DNA of 35,292 nucleotides from a virus, in IMG/VR virus record IMGVR_UViG_3300032282_003481, positions 1 through 35,292 of that record. The stretch is one strand, 5' to 3'. Below are positions 30,931-35,292 of this stretch, one piece after another. The notes below the pieces were generated by a model. It was given only the letters and a program-made list of their open reading frames with translations, did not search any database and was not told where the DNA came from. Both the position numbers and the translations under genes were made by a program. Position 1 is the first letter of the stretch, and each line of letters begins with the position of its first letter.

Positions 30931-32975
30931 TAGACAAACGCCGTCAGAGACGCCAGGACCGTGAACGCGGCCGAGCCCGTTTTAACGATGGTGTACGTGT
31001 AAACGTTGATGCTGCTCGCGGTGCCCGCCGTTGGCGCCGAACTCTGCCATTTGGTGGTGACGCCCGAGGTCGTCCCATCGACCTGAACCACGTTGTTGTA
31101 GTACGGCGTCGCGCCCTGCGTGACGAGGAAGGCGACGGTGACGCTCTCGCCGGTCGCGAGGGCCGTGTCGAGCGACGTGCCGGACGAGGCGCGCAGATTG
31201 ACGGTCCAGTTAGCCGCCGCGTCGCTCGTATAGTAGAGCACGCTCTGGGTCGTCACATCATAATTGATGGTGCCGGTCGCCGCCGTCGCGCTGACGGTCA
31301 CCTTTTCAACCGCGTTTGTCAGCTTGGCAGCCAACACGCTGGTCGATCCGGTAAAGGTCTGTTTTCCCGTCCACGTATTGGCGTTGGTCACGTCCAACGA
31401 GATCGTGCCGGAGCCGGTAATCGTGCCGCCCGACAGGCCGGTGCCTGCTGTGACGCTGGTCACCGTGCCACCAGAACTCGAGGCCGCGATGGTGATCGAG
31501 CCGGGGCCGTTGGTAATCGACACGCCGCTGCCGGCCGTCAGCGTGCTCTTGGTGAGGGTGTTTCCGCTGCTATTGCCGATCAGCAGTTGACCGTCCGTGA
31601 AGGAGGTCTGCCCGGTGCCGCCTTGATTGACCGAAACCGTGCCTGTTACATCAGAGAAGGGCACGGTTGCCGAGGCAGTCAGCGCCGACGTGCCGCTACC
31701 TTTGACGTAGCCGGTCAGCGTATTCGCACCCGTTCCGCCCTGCGCAACCGACAGCGGGGTCGTAAGCCCGGAAAGCGACGTGATGTCGCTGTTCGCACCA
31801 GACGCGGCGCCGCCAATAGCCAGCCGCGCCGCCGCCTGCGAGGCGGCAGTGAACACATCGATGCCGACCGACGTGCCGCCGAGGTTGATCAGCGCGCCGC
31901 CAGCCGTCGTAGCGCCCGTGCCGCCATCAGGGATGGTGATTGGCAGTGCCGTCGAGGCGGTGTCGGCCTTCACGACGTTGACGCCGTCGCAGTAGTAGAT
32001 GCCCCGGCTGCCGCGCGGCACGTCGATGGGCGCGACCTGATCCTCGGTGCCGATGGACAGGGTGTAGGAGCCGCCCGTGGTGTTGTTGGCGACCCAATAC
32101 TGCTGGGTGGTCGGCGGCAGGATGACGGCCACGTCGCCCGCAAGAGCGCCCACGAACGAGTAGGCGATGCGGTTCAGTTCGGAGCCGCTGAGCACGTAGT
32201 CGCCGCTCTCCCCGGCAAGGTTGATCGACGTGTAGTCGAAGGCGAAGATCGCCTGCTGCCCGTAGCCGATGGTGAAGAAGTTGATGCCATCGGTCAGGAT
32301 GGTGGCGCTGTCCTCGGGTCGCAGCACCAAGTCGGCCTGATTGTTAATTAGGTCGCTGCCCTGCGGCAGGATGGTCAGGTTGCCTTCACCGTTGTTGCGG
32401 ACGGAGACGAACCAGTTGTTGCCGGCGCTGGCCGCCGTGGGCAGGGTCAGCGCTCCGAGGCCGCCTTCCCAGACGAAGGCCGAGGCGCGGTTACCCTGCC
32501 CGAGGGTGAAGTCGCTGTTGAAGATCGTCACGTCCTGCGACTGGGACAGGACGCTGCCCTGAGCAATCAGGCCGTAGCCGGCCAGCGCCGAGGCTTGGGC
32601 TTGCGCGGTCGAGGCTCCGGCCTGGAAACTGTCCCAGGTCCCCGCAGCGGTGGTGTTGTCGGTCAGGTACAGGGTGAACGTCAGGCCGGCGGCGATGGAC
32701 AGCAGCGTGCCGCCCGCGTCGTCCTTGACCGTGATGGTCGAGGGGCCGAGGTTCTTGAACTGGGTGACCTGCCCGACGCCGGTCTGGTCGGCCGGCGGCA
32801 TGAAGATCGAGTACGCGCCGCTCGGCGTAACGTCGATGATCCGGGCCACCAGATTAGACCCGGTCGCCGTCTCCAGGGGCCATTGCAGGGCGGTGTCGGC
32901 GTCCAGCGCAAGCGCCAGATACGACACGTCCGAGGGGTAGATGGTGTTGCCACCGAAGACCTGGGTGTAGCTCAC
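30930..32975 (-). CDS. Tail fibre/spike protein
   Basis: A 681-residue protein with tail-fibre features. The N-terminal 340 residues are beta-rich (likely virion-attachment and baseplate-type folds). From about residue 345 onwards come the G-G-T-G repeats typical of phage fibres: I-P-D-G-G-T-G-A-T-T-A-G-G-A, V-A-Q-G-G-T-G-A-N-T, V-N-Q-G-G-T-G-Q-T-S. A Ser/Thr/Gly-rich shaft and a beta C-terminal tip follow. It likely binds the host surface. No chaperone or peptidase tail domain is recognised. The start is GTG 32975; GGAGG from the end of the adaptor gene (AAGGAGGCGTAA) is its RBS. Confidence 0.78.
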   Translation of the reverse strand: MSYTQVFGGNTIYPSDVSYLALALDADTALQWPLETATGSNLVARIIDVTPSGAYSIFMPPADQTGVGQVTQFKNLGPSTITVKDDAGGTLLSIAAGLTFTLYLTDNTTAAGTWDSFQAGASTAQAQASALAGYGLIAQGSVLSQSQDVTIFNSDFTLGQGNRASAFVWEGGLGALTLPTAASAGNNWFVSVRNNGEGNLTILPQGSDLINNQADLVLRPEDSATILTDGINFFTIGYGQQAIFAFDYTSINLAGESGDYVLSGSELNRIAYSFVGALAGDVAVILPPTTQQYWVANNTTGGSYTLSIGTEDQVAPIDVPRGSRGIYYCDGVNVVKADTASTALPITIPDGGTGATTAGGALINLGGTSVGIDVFTAASQAAARLAIGGAASGANSDITSLSGLTTPLSVAQGGTGANTLTGYVKGSGTSALTASATVPFSDVTGTVSVNQGGTGQTSFTDGQLLIGNSSGNTLTKSTLTAGSGVSITNGPGSITIAASSSGGTVTSVTAGTGLSGGTITGSGTISLDVTNANTWTGKQTFTGSTSVLAAKLTNAVEKVTVSATAATGTINYDVTTQSVLYYTSDAAANWTVNLRASSGTSLDTALATGESVTVAFLVTQGATPYYNNVVQVDGTTSGVTTKWQSSAPTAGTASSINVYTYTIVKTGSAAFTVLASLTAFV
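30997..31004 (+). repeat. GTGTAAAC word, copy 10
   Basis: Within CGTGTAAACG near the 3' end of the fibre gene, read GTT-TAC-ACG (Val-Tyr-Thr). Confidence 0.7.
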
Positions 32976-32978
32976 GGC

Positions 32979-33632
32979 TTACGCCTCCTTCCGCACGGCG
33001 GAACGATCAAGAATTTTGGCGAGGTCTTCGCCGTTCAGCATGGCCGCCGCGCGGTCGTACATCTGCTGCCAGACCGGGATGCGCTCATCATTCTTGAGGA
33101 ACGGCGTCGCCTCCAGCAGGGAGGCGTAGAGCAGCAGTTGCGGGGCGTAGTCGGTCAGCCAGTTCGTCTGGTTTTGGTCGTCGAGCAGGACCGGAAGCTC
33201 GTAATACAGCACCTCGAAGGGGTACGCAGCGTCCGGCGTCGGAGCGATCAGCCAGTTGGTGTAGTTGTAGTCGGCGTAAAAGACCGGCTCAGCGGTCTGG
33301 CTCTCGTCGGGCCAGTAGGACCGCAGGTACTCGTAAGAGCGTGTAAACACCGTCTTGCGGTTGCTCATCGTCGGGCCGACGCCGATGTTGATCGAGACGG
33401 TGTCCCGCCAGCGGTCGGGCTTCTGATAGACCGACTGGCCGGGGGTCAGGGTGTCGGTGACGACGTTGATGAACCCTTGGACCTTCAGTTCACGAGCGAT
33501 CCGGCGTTCGGCCAGATTGATCAGGCGCGGGATTTGCTCGTAGACGACGGCGTCCGACGCGAGAGTGGCGCCGCGCTCAAGATAACGACGCACGTCCTGC
33601 TGGAGCGTCGTGAAGGTCATCGTGGTCGCCAT
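32979..33632 (-). CDS. T7 gp11-like tail adaptor protein
   Basis: A 217-residue protein that fits the phage adaptor (tail tubular protein A) family: an N-terminal helix bundle with L-Q-Q-D-V-R-R-Y-L-E-R-G, then I-P-R-L-I-N-L-A-E-R-R-I-A-R-E-L-K-V-Q-G-F and a beta-rich body with Y-Q-K-P-D-R-W-R-D-T. In T7 and P22 relatives this protein docks on the portal and bridges to the nozzle. I chose ATG 33632 (M-A-T-T-M-T-F) because an AGGTG lies a few bases upstream and the earlier residues in the open frame (R-R-P-S-P-T-S-R) are promoter DNA. It is the first gene after the late promoter at 33697-33725. Confidence 0.8.
   Translation of the reverse strand: MATTMTFTTLQQDVRRYLERGATLASDAVVYEQIPRLINLAERRIARELKVQGFINVVTDTLTPGQSVYQKPDRWRDTVSINIGVGPTMSNRKTVFTRSYEYLRSYWPDESQTAEPVFYADYNYTNWLIAPTPDAAYPFEVLYYELPVLLDDQNQTNWLTDYAPQLLLYASLLEATPFLKNDERIPVWQQMYDRAAAMLNGEDLAKILDRSAVRKEA
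33341..33348 (+). repeat. GTGTAAAC word, copy 11
   Basis: Read GTG-TTT-ACA-CGC (Val-Phe-Thr-Arg) on the - strand in the adaptor gene. The surrounding GTGTAAACAC has partial dyad symmetry. Confidence 0.7.
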
Positions 33633-33696
33633 ACAGCACCTACTGGTGGGTGATGGACGCCGCAACCTTACACGAGGCTTCGACCGTCAAGCGGTT

Positions 33697-33725
33697 TTTA
33701 TACCGTACCGGGGGCGGCCTGTCAC
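33697..33725 (-). promoter_or_regulatory. Sigma70-like late promoter for the tail genes
   Basis: On the - strand GTGACA (33720-33725) and TATAAA (33697-33702) are 17 bases apart; each hexamer matches the sigma70 consensus at five of six positions. It lies in the only notable gap of the late arm (33633-33744), directly upstream of the adaptor gene. This is the best promoter in the window. Confidence 0.65.
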
Positions 33726-33744
33726 GGCTGCCCCTGCGGTGGCC

Positions 33745-33906
33745 TTAGCGCATACCGCTCCGCAAAGCCGCGCCCAGAAGCGCGGTAGCAACCAGTTGCG
33801 CCGCTTGGATAGCAGTAGCGTCGCCGGTGACGTAGCCCGCGCCCGCGCCGAGGATCGACAGAGCGGCGACGACGTAGGTCTTCTTACCCCGTAGAATACC
33901 AAACAT
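33745..33906 (-). CDS. 53-residue small membrane protein
   Basis: ATG 33906 is preceded by AAGGAGACACCC, a strong Shine-Dalgarno. The product has a basic start (L-R-G-K-K-T) and one clear hydrophobic helix (Y-V-V-A-A-L-S-I-L-G-A-G-A-G-Y-V), a second weaker one (A-T-A-L-L-G-A-A-L) and a basic end (R-S-G-M-R). Size, charge and place between the lysis genes and tail genes would suit a pinholin-like or virion-associated membrane protein. No specific family is recognised. Confidence 0.7.
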   Translation of the reverse strand: MFGILRGKKTYVVAALSILGAGAGYVTGDATAIQAAQLVATALLGAALRSGMR

Positions 33907-33916
33907 GGGTGTCTCC

Positions 33917-34480
33917 TTATTGAGGGATCGGGCCGCTGACCGGATAGGTAGCGCCCACGGGTGCCTGCGTAACCACTAGCGTACCCGGCGGAACAGGCGC
34001 ACCGGCCACGTCTTCGTCTGCGGGGCCATAGCATTTGGCCAGCTTAACGCTGCCCGCTCGCTTGGGTTCCAGGGTGCAGGCGAAACTGAACATATTCGAG
34101 ATGCCGTTGCCGACGCTCGTCGTGAAGGTCTGGATCGTGGCCTTGTCGCTGCGCAACCAGTTGGGGGCCTGCGGGAACTTGTCCCGGTACTGGTACAGCG
34201 ACCAGACCTGATTGGGGCCGGGCTGATCGCACGAGCCCTTCATGTTGCCGCCGGTCACGTCGGCAATCGACGGGCCGTTCAACACAGGGCAGACGGCGAC
34301 CATCTCAGGATACTGGGCTGTGCCGCCCCCCTGGACGTTGACCGTGATCATCTTGCCGGTCGGCGTGCTGGACGAGGCGGCGCAGAGCGCGAACTGCTGG
34401 TGGCAGATTTGATAGCTGTGAGCGTAAGCCGGAGCAGAGAGGGCCGTTAGCCCAGCGGCGAGGATGGCGATCTGCTTCAT
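33917..34480 (-). CDS. Secreted protein with signal peptide, unknown
   Basis: A 187-residue protein with a typical signal peptide: K at position 2, a hydrophobic core (I-A-I-L-A-A-G-L-T-A-L-S) and A-Y-A cleavage site after about residue 20. The mature part has five Cys, probably in disulfides, and is beta-rich with a Pro/Val-rich tail. I took ATG 34480, overlapping the endolysin stop (ATGA), because the signal peptide starts there; the frame is open further but without sense. A periplasmic product in the lysis cassette might be a spanin-like or inhibitor protein, but it shows no lipobox and no coiled coil. Confidence 0.65.
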   Translation of the reverse strand: MKQIAILAAGLTALSAPAYAHSYQICHQQFALCAASSSTPTGKMITVNVQGGGTAQYPEMVAVCPVLNGPSIADVTGGNMKGSCDQPGPNQVWSLYQYRDKFPQAPNWLRSDKATIQTFTTSVGNGISNMFSFACTLEPKRAGSVKLAKCYGPADEDVAGAPVPPGTLVVTQAPVGATYPVSGPIPQ

Positions 34481-34944
34481 GGATGGATACCCTTGGCGTA
34501 GGTCATCTTGCCGTTGACCATTGACGCTGTGAGAACTTCCTTGCGGTTTCCACCGCCAGCCTTGTAGCTGCAATGCACCCACCCAGAGGTGGGGACGCCC
34601 GGCTTATAGCACTCAAGGATAAGTTGGTCGAACTCAAGGTTATCCCGCACCCAGATGGCGAGGTCTCCGTTGGGCACGCCGGGTATTTCCATATCGACCG
34701 CTTGGCCCTTGCAGTGCTGACTGCTGGATGCGCCGCCCACGGCCTTGTTTAGCGCGGGGCCTCGATAGCCGCTGTTGATGTGGATGGGCTTACCGAAGTG
34801 CGCGCGGGCCTTTTCTACGATATGCTCACAGACGGCTTTCAGCGCCTCGAGCTCGGCTTCAGGCGGAGTGTTGTCGAGGCCAAGCCGCTCGCCGGTCTGG
34901 CTTTTGGTCAGCTCTTCAAGAGTGACGTGCTCACTTAGTTTCAT
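34477..34944 (-). CDS. Endolysin, M15-type D-Ala-D-Ala carboxypeptidase
   Basis: A 155-residue peptidase M15A endolysin that would cut peptidoglycan crosslinks. Key features are the substrate motif I-N-S-G-Y-R-G-P-A-L-N, the zinc site S-S-Q-H-C-K-G-Q-A-V-D-M (His and Asp ligands) and the second metal His in S-G-W-V-H-C-S-Y. No signal peptide is present, so it needs the holin upstream. The N-terminus (V-T-L-E-E-L-T-K-S-Q-T-G-E-R-L-G) is the small helical cap typical of phage M15 enzymes. Its start overlaps the holin-like gene's end by 14 bases, with AAGTGAG nearby. Confidence 0.88.
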   Translation of the reverse strand: MKLSEHVTLEELTKSQTGERLGLDNTPPEAELEALKAVCEHIVEKARAHFGKPIHINSGYRGPALNKAVGGASSSQHCKGQAVDMEIPGVPNGDLAIWVRDNLEFDQLILECYKPGVPTSGWVHCSYKAGGGNRKEVLTASMVNGKMTYAKGIHP

Positions 34945-35149
34945 TTTGTTTCATCGCTCTGCCGCCAAGGACGCCGACGAAAGCGCCCACAATGGTCTGG
35001 AACGCCGGTCCCAGGATTTTGAAAATCTCGGTGTTATCGACAACATTGTGGAACAGACCGGCCAGCAACACGAAAATCACAGCGGTCATGGTCAGCGACA
35101 GGGTGCCGATGACGACCAGTAGGATGATGGTGTTAAGTTTGTCGCTCAT
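34931..35149 (-). CDS. Holin-like two-span membrane protein
   Basis: A 72-residue protein. Two hydrophobic segments lie at about residues 8-31 (I-I-L-L-V-V-I-G-T-L-S-L-T-M-T-A-V-I-F-V-L-L) and 47-61 (I-L-G-P-A-F-Q-T-I-V-G-A-F-V-G), with a charged C-terminal tail (R-A-M-K-Q-N-E-T-K). Size, topology and its place directly before the endolysin fit a class II holin. No sequence family is certain. Its start overlaps the stop of the upstream partial gene (ATGA). Confidence 0.68.
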   Translation of the reverse strand: MSDKLNTIILLVVIGTLSLTMTAVIFVLLAGLFHNVVDNTEIFKILGPAFQTIVGAFVGVLGGRAMKQNETK

Positions 35150-35292
35150 CGGCTAACAGCCACGGTCCATGCGATTGTGGCCAACCCCAGGATCAATGCC
35201 CCGGCAGTTGAGAACATGACCATCTCAATCCGCTTAAGCGGGTCGGTGATGGCAGCATAACGCTCCACGCATACGGCCTCGTGGATGCTAAT
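35146..35292 (-). CDS. Partial membrane protein at the window edge
   Basis: The frame runs from the right edge to a TGA at 35146-35148, giving 48 residues. The C-terminal half has one hydrophobic helix (V-M-F-S-T-A-G-A-L-I-L-G-L-A-T-I-A-W-T-V) after a charged, helical segment (E-R-Y-A-A-I-T-D-P-L-K-R-I-E). The start is outside the window. Its place before the holin-like gene suggests a second lysis-cassette membrane protein (holin, antiholin or spanin part), which cannot be told from this fragment. Confidence 0.55.
   Translation of the reverse strand: MSIHEAVCVERYAAITDPLKRIEMVMFSTAGALILGLATIAWTVAVSR

Noticed and set aside
29287-30933. 548-codon + strand open frame opposite the nozzle gene
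   Set aside because: Composition is dominated by Val, Gly, Arg, Ala and Asp with no motif, and it lies fully opposite a well-supported virion gene. It is a shadow.
33687-34034. 115-codon - strand frame across the late promoter
   Set aside because: Its product is Arg/Cys/Ser-rich without pattern and overlaps a better gene (33745-33906) that has a strong Shine-Dalgarno.
1-35292. tRNA genes, CRISPR arrays, integrase, insertion sequences
   Set aside because: No cloverleaf with a CCA-proximal arm, no spaced direct repeats of CRISPR type, and no recombinase or transposase motifs were found by reading. The repeats present are short tandem coding repeats or dispersed words.

Overview
The window looks like about 35 kb of a high-GC, tailed double-stranded DNA phage with a short, T7/P22-like tail (podovirus type). 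The likely host is an alphaproteobacterium. That host call is an inference. It rests on a GapR-like protein (11244-11513), a GcrA-like cell-cycle regulator (16348-16818) and the high GC content. No integrase, tRNA, rRNA, CRISPR array or insertion sequence was seen. Terminase, capsid and portal genes are not in the window and probably lie beyond an end.

Layout. Positions 1-221 hold a GTAC-rich repeat and an AT-rich, promoter-like stretch. From 222 to 20890 all genes are on the + strand, tightly packed, many with ATGA/GTGA/TGATG overlaps. First comes a DUF7007-like protein and a UvrD/Rep-type helicase, then a run of very small unknown genes (2314-4992), a Cro/YdaS-like HTH protein, and a PrimPol-RepA-type primase-helicase. 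After several small coiled-coil or low-complexity proteins comes a recombination/replication module: RecB/Cas4-like DUF2800 nuclease, Enc34-type ssDNA-binding protein (DUF2815), GapR-like protein, family A DNA polymerase, VRR-NUC nuclease, GcrA-like regulator, C5 cytosine methyltransferase, SNF2-type helicase, DUF3310 protein and a Mom-like DNA-modification protein. From 35292 down to 20877 all genes are on the - strand: a lysis cassette (two small membrane proteins, M15 endolysin, a secreted protein, a small membrane protein), then a good sigma70-like promoter, then a T7 gp11-like adaptor, tail fibre, nozzle/stabilisation protein and a series of internal virion proteins ending in one with a SleB-type hydrolase domain. 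The two arms converge on a hairpin at 20838-20864.

The main discovery candidate is a set of three related inteins, two in the DNA polymerase (12952-13812 and 14176-14958) and one in the SNF2-type helicase (18585-19499). Each sits in a conserved catalytic region. In all three the protein-splicing blocks are in the host reading frame, but the homing-endonuclease-like protein between them is encoded in a different frame, starting just after splicing block B and ending inside the C-terminal splicing block. The host frame stays open right through each endonuclease gene. These are therefore mini-inteins whose linker is the out-of-frame shadow of a nested, separately translated zinc-ribbon plus HNH-like nuclease.

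Other signals: an 8-base word GTTTACAC/GTGTAAAC present 11 times (8 as the decamer CGTGTAAACG), far above chance; a shared translation-start element GGAGACCTGA ahead of six early genes; and an in-frame TGA that cuts a repeat-containing virion protein into two ORFs in the same frame.
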